A DNA stretch of 64,000 nucleotides from an uncultured Spirochaetaceae bacterium. GTDB lineage: Bacteria; Spirochaetota; Spirochaetia; Sphaerochaetales; Sphaerochaetaceae. This document shows positions 1-8,079 of this stretch, piece after piece. The first letter of the stretch is position 1, and every line of letters starts with the position of its first letter. The notes under the pieces were generated by a model that was not told the origin of the DNA, did no database searches, and worked only from the letters and a program-made list of their open reading frames with translations. The DNA is taken from contig CALXLA010000027.1 in assembly GCA_944389075.1 (NCBI GenBank), positions 1 to 64,000 of the forward strand, in the 5' to 3' direction. The position numbers were made by a program, and so were the translations under genes.

Positions 1-122
1 CTCCGGAGGAGCGGAAGTCAGCCTTCTATACCTCGTATGAGGCATGGGAGCATTCTGCGAAACGCCCTGAAAAGGAAAGAGCCCGGAAGCTCCATTTTCA
101 AGCGTCAGCTAAGATGGAGTAG
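1..122 (+). CDS. C-terminal end of an unidentified protein (cut by window start)
   Basis: An open frame enters from the left edge in frame 3 and stops at a TAG at 120-122. It gives about 39 residues rich in Lys, Arg, Glu and Ala (it includes YTSYEAWEHSAKRPEKER). The amphipathic, charged composition and the lack of stops look like a real C-terminus, but the piece is too short to place in a family. It converges with the esterase gene on the other strand, and the two 3' ends overlap by 18 bases. A second open frame on the same strand (37-312) runs across the esterase and looks like its shadow. Confidence 0.45.
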   Translation, partial: PEERKSAFYTSYEAWEHSAKRPEKERARKLHFQASAKME

Positions 123-743
123 TTCACTGCTCATAACCAGCCAGTTCAATGCATCTGCTGTTCTTTTTACAGGTTCCGTGAAATGGTTGCCGGGATTGAG
201 TACGAATGCTGTATTGATGCCCTGTGCCTTGAAATGCTGTCCGATTGCTTTTGTGTTTTCAAGGACTGAGGCGGTTTTTCCATTGCTTTCCTTTTCGCCA
301 AGTGAGAGATAAATCGAATCAGGAATCTTCTTTGGTTCATTGCTGGCAATGAAGTCCCTGATCTCAGGATACCAGAGGGAACCTGAGACAGAGGCTGCCC
401 GGCTGAAGAGATCTGTCCTGTACAGGGAGTAGAGCGCGAAGAGCCCTGCAAGAGAATATCCTGCAATACCCCTCCATTCCGGAGTCATGTCTTTTTCCGT
501 CTCGCTTATGATTTCCTCAAGCTTCCTGATGTAGTCATCTGCTTTTCCTCCGAATGGTTCTCCATCTGGAAAGATGGAAGGCGATGGCCATGGCGTGAGA
601 TCGTTGTTCCAGTCGAGTTCGGACAACACGACAAGCGTGAAGCTGTGATTTGTCAGCTTCATGATCTCCTTGCCATCATCCTTCACGGAATTGAGATAGA
701 TTATAGGTGCGTCTGGCCTTGATTTGTAGATTGTCGTTTTCAT
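105..743 (-). CDS. alpha/beta-hydrolase-fold esterase
   Basis: A 212-residue protein resembling the putative esterase family (IroE / enterochelin-esterase-like alpha/beta hydrolases). The nucleophile elbow is visible as GYSLAG (GxSxG). A likely catalytic His lies near the C-terminus in NPGNHFTEP, and the acid is probably in the segment between them. No signal peptide is seen, so it is probably cytoplasmic. It lies just downstream of the DEAD-box helicase gene on the same strand, separated by a terminator hairpin, so it probably has its own promoter; the ribosome-binding site before the ATG is weak. The substrate cannot be inferred. Confidence 0.75.
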   Translation of the reverse strand: MKTTIYKSRPDAPIIYLNSVKDDGKEIMKLTNHSFTLVVLSELDWNNDLTPWPSPSIFPDGEPFGGKADDYIRKLEEIISETEKDMTPEWRGIAGYSLAGLFALYSLYRTDLFSRAASVSGSLWYPEIRDFIASNEPKKIPDSIYLSLGEKESNGKTASVLENTKAIGQHFKAQGINTAFVLNPGNHFTEPVKRTADALNWLVMSSELLHLS

Positions 744-756
744 TTCTTAATTAATA

Positions 757-779
757 AAGCTGCAGGGTCTCTGCAGCTT
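757..779 (-). terminator. Rho-independent terminator after the DEAD-box helicase gene
   Basis: A perfect 9-bp stem (AAGCTGCAG / CTGCAGCTT) with a 5-base loop lies just past the stop of the helicase gene. On the minus strand it is followed by an A/T-rich tail (TATTAATT) rather than a pure U-run. Confidence 0.65.
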
Positions 780-785
780 GCGCAA

Positions 786-2612
786 TCAGCGTCTTCTTTT
801 TGATTTTGCCCTGGCTTTTGATTTCTTCCTGTCAGGGAATGAGAATGAACCATCCTCTCCAGGTCTTGTGTCGCGGCCATAAGGCTGGAAATCGTCCTCC
901 CAGTTCTTCCTGCGCTTGCGGTTGCGTACAGCTTCCTTGCGCATTGCAGGCTTCTTCTGCTCCTTTGCCCTTGTGACGATTGGCTTACCCTTATGGTTGC
1001 GGTCAGAGTAGGAGCGGAGGATCTTCTCTGCGACTGAGAAAGGCGCGCTTATGAATGAGCAGTCATCAAGAACCTCGATATCCCCGATATCCTGATCCCT
1101 GACTCCCGCATGATCCATGATGATATTGCAGAGCATGCCTTTCGTGAGGCCATCCTTCCTTCCTCTTGCGATGAAGAGCCTTGTTGTCCCTTCCTCATCC
1201 ATCGAAGGAGCCTTGACTTTATCGTAAGGTCCCTTGTTCCGGCTTTCCTCTCTTCTTTCCTTGTGGCTCTTCTTTGCCTTAGGAGTGATTGCCTCGATCT
1301 TCCTGTACTGCGAGATATCGAGCTCATTGCGGTAGAAGAAAGCGAGAAGGCTTGCGAATGCGCTTTCAGGATCCCTGTCGATGAGAAGCTCTCTCGCAAG
1401 TTCCTGATAGTTCTGGTTAGCCTCATTCCCGAGTGCATCTGATATCTGGGACTTGATCCTTTCCTTCTTTCCCCTGATGATCTCCTCGGCACCTGGGATC
1501 TCTTCCTTTCTTATCTCAGCGCGTGATGCCTTCGAGATATATGTGAGCTTCCTTGCCTCAGATGGAGTTATGAATGTGATTGCTGTGCCGTTCTTTCCAG
1601 CCCTTCCTGTCCTTCCGATTCTGTGGATGTAGATCTCCGGATCAGACGGGATAGAGTAGTTGATGACATGAGTGAGATCCTGGATATCAAGGCCACGGGC
1701 CGCGACATCGGTAGCTACGAGGATCGAAAGCTGCCTGTCCTTCATCTTCCTCAGAATCGCTTCTCTTTCCCTCTGTGAGAGATCTCCATGAAGAGCTGCC
1801 GCATCATAGCCTCTGTCAGCAAGCTTATTTCCGATCTCATCGCACTGTGTCTTAGTGCGGCAGAATACGACGCCATAGAAATCGCTTTCCCTGTCTATGA
1901 TTCTTGTCAGTGCCTCAAGCTTATCGCTCTCGCGTACCTCATAGTAAATCTGATCTGTTGAGATAGCTGCAGTATCCTGCTTCTGCGTCCTGATGATCTG
2001 AGGTGACTTCATGAAGCTTTCAGCAAGCTTCATTATCTCCTTGGGCATCGTTGCGGAGAACATCAGCATGCGCTTTGAATTCGGAACAGCCCTGAGCACC
2101 TGCTCGATATCCTCAATGAATCCCATATCGAGCATCTCATCAGCTTCATCGAGAACAAGGAACTGGAGGTCCTCAAGCTTCATTGAGCCTCTTCTTATAT
2201 GATCGAGGACACGTCCCGGCGTTCCTACGATTATGTTCACGCCCCTCTTGAGCTTCCTGAGCTGCTGTTCCATGCTGGCACCACCATAAATCGGCGTGAT
2301 CTCGATTCTCTTCTCACCCTTGAGCGATGAGATTTCCTCTGATACCTGACTTGCAAGCTCTCTTGTCGGAACGAGGATAAGAGCTTCTGTCTTATCTGTG
2401 CCTCCCTTGATTGTCTCGATTATCGGGAGAGCGAATGCCGCTGTCTTTCCTGTACCTGTCTGTGCCTGTCCTACAATCTCCGTCCCCTCCTGCAATAGAA
2501 GAGGTATTGCCAGTCTCTGTATCTCCGTTGGTTCTTCAAAGCCCTTCGCCTCGAGAGCCTTTATCGTAGTATCACTGAGTCCTAATTCTCTGAATGCTGA
2601 TAGATTATCCAT
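786..2612 (-). CDS. deaD: DEAD-box ATP-dependent RNA helicase (DeaD/CshA type)
   Basis: A 608-residue SF2 RNA helicase. In order it shows the Q motif near residues 10-35, Walker A AQTGTGKT, motif Ia PTRELASQ, GTPGR, the DEAD box VLDEADEML, SAT (MFSATMP), and motifs V-VI (VATDVAARGLD, HRIGRTGRAG). A DbpA-type RNA-binding domain follows at about 480-550 (LFIARGRKDGL). The last 50 residues are a very basic tail rich in Lys and Arg, typical of DeaD proteins that act on ribosome assembly and structured mRNA. It is divergent from the DUF2798 gene, and a TATACA-like -10 is visible in the shared upstream region. Confidence 0.95.
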   Translation of the reverse strand: MDNLSAFRELGLSDTTIKALEAKGFEEPTEIQRLAIPLLLQEGTEIVGQAQTGTGKTAAFALPIIETIKGGTDKTEALILVPTRELASQVSEEISSLKGEKRIEITPIYGGASMEQQLRKLKRGVNIIVGTPGRVLDHIRRGSMKLEDLQFLVLDEADEMLDMGFIEDIEQVLRAVPNSKRMLMFSATMPKEIMKLAESFMKSPQIIRTQKQDTAAISTDQIYYEVRESDKLEALTRIIDRESDFYGVVFCRTKTQCDEIGNKLADRGYDAAALHGDLSQREREAILRKMKDRQLSILVATDVAARGLDIQDLTHVINYSIPSDPEIYIHRIGRTGRAGKNGTAITFITPSEARKLTYISKASRAEIRKEEIPGAEEIIRGKKERIKSQISDALGNEANQNYQELARELLIDRDPESAFASLLAFFYRNELDISQYRKIEAITPKAKKSHKERREESRNKGPYDKVKAPSMDEEGTTRLFIARGRKDGLTKGMLCNIIMDHAGVRDQDIGDIEVLDDCSFISAPFSVAEKILRSYSDRNHKGKPIVTRAKEQKKPAMRKEAVRNRKRRKNWEDDFQPYGRDTRPGEDGSFSFPDRKKSKARAKSKRRR

Positions 2613-2661
2613 AGCCCTGATTGTATTGATAATTCAAGACAGTGTATACCGCTTCATTTAC

Positions 2662-2690
2662 TTGAAAAAAATCCTGATGAAGTCTAGATT
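2662..2690 (+). promoter_or_regulatory. sigma70-type promoter for the DUF2798 gene leader
   Basis: TTGAAA at 2662-2667 and TAGATT at 2685-2690 are separated by 17 bases. The predicted start site is near 2697, which places the hairpin that follows at the very 5' end of the transcript. Confidence 0.55.
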
Positions 2691-2697
2691 CCATTTC

Positions 2698-2745
2698 GGG
2701 CGAGTGTTCCTGAGGATGTAAATCCAGCCGGGGCACTCGCTTTTT
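2698..2745 (+). promoter_or_regulatory. structured 5' leader with terminator-like hairpin
   Basis: GCGAGTG (2700-2706) pairs with CACTCGC (2734-2740) and is followed at once by T5. Inside, TTCC can pair with GGGG, and GGAT pairs with ATCC closed by a GTAA (GNRA) tetraloop. The result is a long hairpin with an internal loop, followed by a U-run and then the GGAGGTG ribosome-binding site of the DUF2798 gene. No plus-strand gene precedes it, so it sits where an attenuator or riboswitch would. It matches no riboswitch class that I recognise. Confidence 0.5.
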
Positions 2746-2765
2746 CATGTCTTTGGAGGTGTATT

Positions 2766-3233
2766 GTGCCGAAAACACTGTTCGAGAGAGTCGTGTTCGC
2801 CATTCTGATGGTATTCATCATGGTGCTTGCGATGGAAATTTACAACCAGGGCCAGATCAGCGGTGGTCTTTCCTGGGATGATGTTCCGAGGGCTGCTCAT
2901 GAGTCTGCAATCATGATTCCAATATGTTTTGTGATGTCGTTCTTCATAGCAGATCCGGTTGCCGGGAGAATATGCAGTAGGAATGTATCTTCTGAGAAGG
3001 ATGGCAAGATTGTCCTCATCGCTTTCAGGGCCGCTGTCACTGTATCGATGATGTGTCCTCTGATGAGTCTCTGGGCAACGCTTCTCTTCAAGCGGCCTGA
3101 TGCTGTCGATTTCATTCCTGTATGGCTTACGACAGTCGCATCGAATTATCCTATGGCTTTCTTCTGGCAGCTGATGTTCTGCGGACCGCTTGTGAGATTC
3201 ATCTTCCGCATTCTTTTCAGTAAGCCGCGCTAG
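2766..3233 (+). CDS. DUF2798-like integral membrane protein
   Basis: A 155-residue protein with GTG start and a strong GGAGGTG ribosome-binding site. It has about four hydrophobic segments (residues 9-25, 45-63, 80-105 and 115-150). Length and pattern (FERVVFAILMVFIMVLAMEIYN near the start and paired helices with short loops) fit the DUF2798 family of small inner-membrane proteins of unknown function. It is preceded by its own promoter and a structured leader, which suggests a regulated gene, possibly in response to a small molecule or ion. Family assignment is from memory of the pattern. Confidence 0.7.
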   Translation: MPKTLFERVVFAILMVFIMVLAMEIYNQGQISGGLSWDDVPRAAHESAIMIPICFVMSFFIADPVAGRICSRNVSSEKDGKIVLIAFRAAVTVSMMCPLMSLWATLLFKRPDAVDFIPVWLTTVASNYPMAFFWQLMFCGPLVRFIFRILFSKPR

Positions 3234-3272
3234 GTATACAGCTTTTGCTTTCTGGATTATGATTGGCATGGC

Positions 3273-4523
3273 ATGAAGCATCGTTTTACCAGGCCTGAGA
3301 GGCTGATCATCATATTGTCCCTGATGATTGCAGTGCTTGTCATATTCCTTCTGTCGCTTTGGACAAGGGAGCTTTCAAGAAAGGAAGAGAGCGCTGCATT
3401 CGAGTCTGCTCTGAGGGCTTTTGTCAATGAAAATGGCGAGAGAGCGCTTTTCGAGGCTGCCGGGATACCTGTGGATTCCATGCATTACTCATATGAGGAT
3501 CTTCCGCTCTTTTCCGGAGAGAAGCCTGCATGGGAGTATTCTGAGGAAGACAGGAGAGGGATTTCCGTATTCGGAAAGGCTGCTCCTTCTGTCGTCAGGA
3601 TCACTGCGATGGGAGATCTGCAGCATTCCGCGGAAGGAAGCGGGGTCATACTCTCATCTGATGGATATATCATAACGAACAAACATGTTGTCGGAACCGC
3701 GAAGGCGTTCGCAATCAGCTTCTATGATTCCAGCTATGCGGAAGCTGTGCTTGTCGGCTATGACGATCTTTCCGATCTAGCGCTTCTGAAGGCTGACGCC
3801 ACAGCTCTTCCAGCAATAGAGATAGCTTCCTCTGATGATATCCTCACAGGGGAGACATGCTATGTCATAGGACATCCATTTTCCTATCCGTGGTCGATGT
3901 CGAAAGGGATAATATCGGGAGTGGACAGACTTGTTGCTGATGGGCGAGAGACAATTCCTTCGATGATACAGACAGATGCGGCCATCAATCCCGGCAACAG
4001 CGGAGGCCCTCTTCTCGACAGCCAGGGCAGGATGATTGGCCTGATAAGCAGGATCAGTACTGATACAGGTTCATCGGGCGGTGTCGGTTTCGCGATCCCT
4101 TCAGGGAGGATTATGAATTCCGTGAAGGAGATCATCGATGAAGGACGCGTAAGCAGGGGATGGCTTGATATCCTTTCGGTGGAGCTGAATCCTGTCATTG
4201 CAGATTTCGCCTCAATCCCCGTGGATAAAGGTATAGTCGTCTCCCAGGTAGTTCCCGGCGGAGAGGCTGACAGGGGAGGACTCAGAGGCGGTACCACTGC
4301 CGTGCAGTATGGACAGTCTGTCATCTATCTTGGAGGCGATGTGATCACAGCCATAGATGGGAAGCCTGTCGAAGGCTACGATGATTACTTCGCAGTGCTT
4401 TTCGATACCGATGCCGGCGATACTGTCGATATAACTGTCCTCAGGGATGGCGTTCCTGTTGTCCTTGAGGATGTGACGCTTATCGAGAGGACGATGGAGA
4501 ATTCAGGATGGATAGCAAGGTAG
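3273..4523 (+). CDS. HtrA/DegP-like trypsin-fold serine protease with PDZ domain
   Basis: A 416-residue S1C-family protease. It has an N-terminal membrane anchor (residues about 11-29), a linker region of about 60 residues, a trypsin-like domain (about 100-290), then a PDZ domain (about 300-405). The catalytic triad is intact: His138 (TNKHVVG), Asp168 (LSDLAL) and Ser243 (NPGNSGGPL). The architecture suggests a periplasmic quality-control or regulated protease tethered to the inner membrane. It has one PDZ, so it is closer to DegS/HtrA than to two-PDZ DegP. Its 3' end overlaps the uvrB start by 16 bases, implying cotranscription. Confidence 0.9.
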   Translation: MKHRFTRPERLIIILSLMIAVLVIFLLSLWTRELSRKEESAAFESALRAFVNENGERALFEAAGIPVDSMHYSYEDLPLFSGEKPAWEYSEEDRRGISVFGKAAPSVVRITAMGDLQHSAEGSGVILSSDGYIITNKHVVGTAKAFAISFYDSSYAEAVLVGYDDLSDLALLKADATALPAIEIASSDDILTGETCYVIGHPFSYPWSMSKGIISGVDRLVADGRETIPSMIQTDAAINPGNSGGPLLDSQGRMIGLISRISTDTGSSGGVGFAIPSGRIMNSVKEIIDEGRVSRGWLDILSVELNPVIADFASIPVDKGIVVSQVVPGGEADRGGLRGGTTAVQYGQSVIYLGGDVITAIDGKPVEGYDDYFAVLFDTDAGDTVDITVLRDGVPVVLEDVTLIERTMENSGWIAR

Positions 4524-6574
4524 GTGGCTACAACAGCATAGCAGGTGAGCCTGTCATAAGCTTTCAGGCAGGATACTCGAAGCCTTTCCATGTCGTCTCG
4601 GACTTCGATCTCTCCGGGGATCAGGGAGAAGCTGTCGAGAAGCTCTATGAAGGCTATCTCAAAGGTGACAGGGCACAGACACTGAAAGGCGTCACAGGTT
4701 CCGGTAAGACATTCACGATGGCTAAGCTCATCGAGAAGATACAGAAGCCTGCGCTCATACTTTCCCATAACAAGACGCTATCTGCGCAGCTCTACAGGGA
4801 GTTCAAATCATTCTTCCCTGAGAATGCCGTCACATACTTCGTATCGACATACGACTACTACCAGCCTGAGGCTTATGTGCCTGGCAAGGATCTCTACATA
4901 GAGAAGGAAGTCGATATCAACGATGAGATAGACAGGCTGAGGCTGCTTGCCTCATTTTCCCTCATGGAAAGGCGCGATGTGATTGTTGTCGCGACAGTCT
5001 CATGCATCTACGGCCTGGGCAATCCAGTCTCTCTCCGCGATATGCTCTACACATTCAGGGTCGGCGATGATTTCAGTCAGCCAAGGGTCTTCGAGCAGCT
5101 TACGAGGATGCTTTATGACAGAAATGACATGATACTGGAGCGTGGAACATTCAGGCCGAGAGGGGAGACTGTCGAAATCTATCCTGCATACATGGAAGCT
5201 GCTTTCCGCATTTACCTTGACTGGGATGAGATCTCACGCATCGTATGGTTCAATCCTCTTACCGGTGAGAGAATCGATGAGGCTGATACTGTCACACTCT
5301 ATCCTGCAAAGCAGTTCGTGATGCCTCAGGGACAGATAAACAATGCGCTCAGGCTGATTGATCAGGAGATGGAAGAGCGTGTCCAGTATTTCGAATCCAA
5401 TGGCAAGTTTGTCGAGGCTGAGAGAATCAAGAGCCGTGTTGAATATGATATGGAGATGCTTCAGGAAGTTGGCTACTGCTCAGGTATCGAGAACTATTCG
5501 AGGCTGCTTTCAGGCAGAGCTCCTGGTGAACGCCCTGCAGTCCTTCTCGATTACTTCCCTGATGATTTCGTCACATTCATAGATGAGTCCCATGTCACGC
5601 TTCCTCAGATAGGCGCGATGTATGAGGGAGACAGGTCGAGAAAGATGAATCTTGTCAACTATGGCTTCAGGCTTCCTTCCGCTCTGGACAACAGACCGAT
5701 GAAATACGAGGAATTCGATCATAAAGTCGGTCAGAGGATCTATGTATCCGCAACTCCCGGAGAACGCGAGAAGAAGGAGTCATCTCAGATTGTCGAACAG
5801 CTCATAAGGCCTACAGGTCTTCTCGATCCGAAGATCGAGGTCAGACCTACCGAGGGGCAGATGGAGGATCTTTATGGCGAGATACGCAAGACAATAGAGA
5901 AGGATGAGCGTGTCCTCGTGACGACGCTTACCAAGCGCATGGCAGAGGATCTCACAGACTATCTTTCTTCGCTTGGCCTTGCCGTAAGGTATCTTCACAG
6001 CGAGGTTGAGACTATTGAGCGCGTCGAGCTCCTGAAGGATCTCAGGCTCGGCAAGTTCGATGTCCTTGTAGGCATCAACCTTCTCAGGGAAGGCCTCGAT
6101 CTTCCTGAGGTATCGCTTGTCGCCATACTCGATGCTGATAAGATAGGCTTCCTGCGTTCTGCGACATCGCTTATACAGACTATAGGAAGGGCTGCCAGGA
6201 ATGCAGACGGCAGAGTGCTCATGTATGCTGATAAGATCTCCGATGCGATGAAGGAGGCTATCGATGAGACAGAGCACAGAAGGGCAGTCCAGATGGCATA
6301 CAACGAGGCTCATGGTATCACTCCGCGTACAATACGCAAGGCTGTAGAGGATATCCTGGAGCGCGAGAAGAAGGATGATGAGGAGGCTGTGAAGGATGAC
6401 ATAAAGATCGTCAAGGCTGGCTACAACCTCCTTTCGGAGAAGGACAGGAAGCGCTATATTCAGGAACTGACCCGTGAGATGACTGACATGGCGAAGCGAC
6501 TTGAGTTCGAGAAGGCCGCAATCATCCGCGATGAGATCGAGAGGATAAAATCAGGCAAGGACCTAGCACAGTGA
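4508..6574 (+). CDS. uvrB: UvrB, excinuclease ABC subunit B
   Basis: A 688-residue nucleotide excision repair protein that receives damaged DNA from UvrA, opens it with its cryptic helicase and recruits UvrC. Seen: Walker A GVTGSGKT at 61-68, the beta-hairpin segment with STYDYYQPEAYVP, FIDESHVT, motifs V-VI (LVGINLLREGLDLPEV, QTIGRAARN) and a C-terminal UVR motif (LEFEKAAIIRDEIERI). The start lies inside the htrA-like gene. The N-terminal about 25 residues exceed the usual UvrB start, but no internal Met offers an alternative. Its stop overlaps the 3' end of the convergent envelope-protein gene. Confidence 0.97.
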   Translation: MDSKVGGYNSIAGEPVISFQAGYSKPFHVVSDFDLSGDQGEAVEKLYEGYLKGDRAQTLKGVTGSGKTFTMAKLIEKIQKPALILSHNKTLSAQLYREFKSFFPENAVTYFVSTYDYYQPEAYVPGKDLYIEKEVDINDEIDRLRLLASFSLMERRDVIVVATVSCIYGLGNPVSLRDMLYTFRVGDDFSQPRVFEQLTRMLYDRNDMILERGTFRPRGETVEIYPAYMEAAFRIYLDWDEISRIVWFNPLTGERIDEADTVTLYPAKQFVMPQGQINNALRLIDQEMEERVQYFESNGKFVEAERIKSRVEYDMEMLQEVGYCSGIENYSRLLSGRAPGERPAVLLDYFPDDFVTFIDESHVTLPQIGAMYEGDRSRKMNLVNYGFRLPSALDNRPMKYEEFDHKVGQRIYVSATPGEREKKESSQIVEQLIRPTGLLDPKIEVRPTEGQMEDLYGEIRKTIEKDERVLVTTLTKRMAEDLTDYLSSLGLAVRYLHSEVETIERVELLKDLRLGKFDVLVGINLLREGLDLPEVSLVAILDADKIGFLRSATSLIQTIGRAARNADGRVLMYADKISDAMKEAIDETEHRRAVQMAYNEAHGITPRTIRKAVEDILEREKKDDEEAVKDDIKIVKAGYNLLSEKDRKRYIQELTREMTDMAKRLEFEKAAIIRDEIERIKSGKDLAQ

Positions 6575-7075
6575 TGCCAGGAACAGTATTCCTGCATTGA
6601 GTTCCCATCCTGAGGCAGAGCCATAGTAAGATACAGGGATTCCTATTGAGAAGATATTCGAGATTGTGAAGAGCGGTATGACCTCAGCGCCATATGAGAT
6701 GCTCAGGAAATCGCCCCCGAGATACCAGCTTGCCTTGACTCCCAGCAAGGCCCTCAGCGTGAACAGCTCCGAGAAAGAGTAGCCATAGCCTGCCTGTACT
6801 GCGAATTCAGCTTCTGCCTGCTTCATCCTTCTGCCTTCTGCTATGCTTCTTGATGAATAGCCTGCCGAGATAGGAATGTGAAGCTGATGTGGCCCGAATG
6901 ATATCGATGGGATATCGACAAGGAGCCCGGCAGAGACCGCGCTGTAGATATTCTCAGTCTCCGCAAAGCTGCTTGCGCTGTATGATACGGAAGCGCCTAT
7001 CTCAGGTTTCCATTCCGCACACCATGCAGAAGATACGGAAGCCAGCAATATTATCGTCATAATCAGTTTTCTCAT
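6563..7075 (-). CDS. small putative outer-membrane beta-barrel protein
   Basis: About 170 residues with a Sec signal peptide (MRKLIMTIILLASVSSAWCA) and a mature part of alternating hydrophobic/polar strands ending in a hydrophobic aromatic-poor strand. This is typical of small spirochaete beta-barrel proteins, though no family is recognised. I place the start at 7075 because a TGAGG ribosome-binding site lies 6 bases before it; an in-frame ATG at 7087 is the alternative. It begins 8 bases after the stop of the caspase-like lipoprotein gene, so the two are almost certainly one operon and may act together at the envelope. Confidence 0.65.
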   Translation of the reverse strand: MRKLIMTIILLASVSSAWCAEWKPEIGASVSYSASSFAETENIYSAVSAGLLVDIPSISFGPHQLHIPISAGYSSRSIAEGRRMKQAEAEFAVQAGYGYSFSELFTLRALLGVKASWYLGGDFLSISYGAEVIPLFTISNIFSIGIPVSYYGSASGWELNAGILFLASLC

Positions 7076-7083
7076 GGTATGCC

Positions 7084-7998
7084 TCATATAAAGGAGAATA
7101 GGATAAGATCGATCGGGGTGCGTACAGGCTGGGCTGTCTGCTTTTCCCAGAATTCATCAGCCATCGAATCCTTGATGCCCTGATATATCGAATAGAAAGT
7201 AATCATTCCTGTGGATGGCAGATCGGCTTTCTCTTTTGCGAAATCATAGCCAAGATAGCAGAGCATGTAATAAGTGAAAACGCTGTATTTTCCTGAGTTT
7301 ATGGCCCCGGAGATATCCATATTCGCAAGCGAGTTCTGGTTCTCTGTGCAGGAGGCGAGAATGTAGACATCATCTTCCGGTGGCCTTGCGCTGAATGATA
7401 GACGGAAAGCAGATGAAAGCGCATTGCCTATATTCGTGCCAATGTAATCTCCAGTTGTGGAAAACACTTCTCCAGCAAGCTCTGATTCTGTCTCGGATCC
7501 TGACTGGCATGCATCGATTATCATGCAGCTGTCTCCATCAAGGCTGGAAAGGGCATCACTTATATCTGAAAGAGCCAGGAAATCATCTTCCTTGCATCCG
7601 GGGTCAACCACTATCATTGATTCACCGTTTACGGCAATGCCATGGCCTGAAAAGTAGAATATTATGATATCCCCGGGAGATGTTCCGATTCCCTTGATAT
7701 ATGAAAGGAGCTTATCTTTGCCATAAATTGTCCTCTTCTCTGCATCGATGAGATGGTTATTTTCTTCCATGAATTTATGGAGCTCGAAGTCCATGCCTGA
7801 AGCTTCCGCAAGCAGTTTCATCTCTTCCTCGACAGCTCTGCTGTCATTAGCTGTGCATAAAAGGCGATTCACGTATTCAGGAGAGCCCTCATAAGTCAGA
7901 GAGACGCTTATGAGCACAGCAGTGGCTTTGCCATCCTGCGGATAGGGTGAGCATGATACGGCAAGAATGAGAAGCATCAGCGATAAGAATTTCATCAT
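7084..7998 (-). CDS. caspase-like (peptidase C14) lipoprotein
   Basis: A 304-residue protein with a lipoprotein signal peptide (lipobox LAVSC, Cys about 16) followed by a caspase/metacaspase p20-like domain. The dyad is intact: His in FYFSGHGIAV and Cys in MIIDACQSGS, each after the expected hydrophobic strand. It is thus predicted to be a membrane-anchored cysteine protease facing the periplasm or surface. The protein ends soon after the p20-like and p10-like regions, so no obvious effector domain is fused. It is cotranscribed with a small predicted beta-barrel protein. Both start codons (7998, 7995) lack a good ribosome-binding site. The substrate is unknown. Confidence 0.8.
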   Translation of the reverse strand: MMKFLSLMLLILAVSCSPYPQDGKATAVLISVSLTYEGSPEYVNRLLCTANDSRAVEEEMKLLAEASGMDFELHKFMEENNHLIDAEKRTIYGKDKLLSYIKGIGTSPGDIIIFYFSGHGIAVNGESMIVVDPGCKEDDFLALSDISDALSSLDGDSCMIIDACQSGSETESELAGEVFSTTGDYIGTNIGNALSSAFRLSFSARPPEDDVYILASCTENQNSLANMDISGAINSGKYSVFTYYMLCYLGYDFAKEKADLPSTGMITFYSIYQGIKDSMADEFWEKQTAQPVRTPIDLILFSFI

Positions 7999-8079
7999 AA
8001 CAATAATACGCCGTAAACTGCGATTTCTGCCAATCTGAAATGCTTTTCACAGGATTGTCTGAGGGAGTATCATGCAGAT

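Noticed and set aside
2698-2745. Known riboswitch (fluoride, guanidine, preQ1 or ZTP) in the DUF2798 leader
   Set aside because: The conserved core sequences of these classes that I can recall are not present; only the general hairpin-plus-U-run layout is similar.
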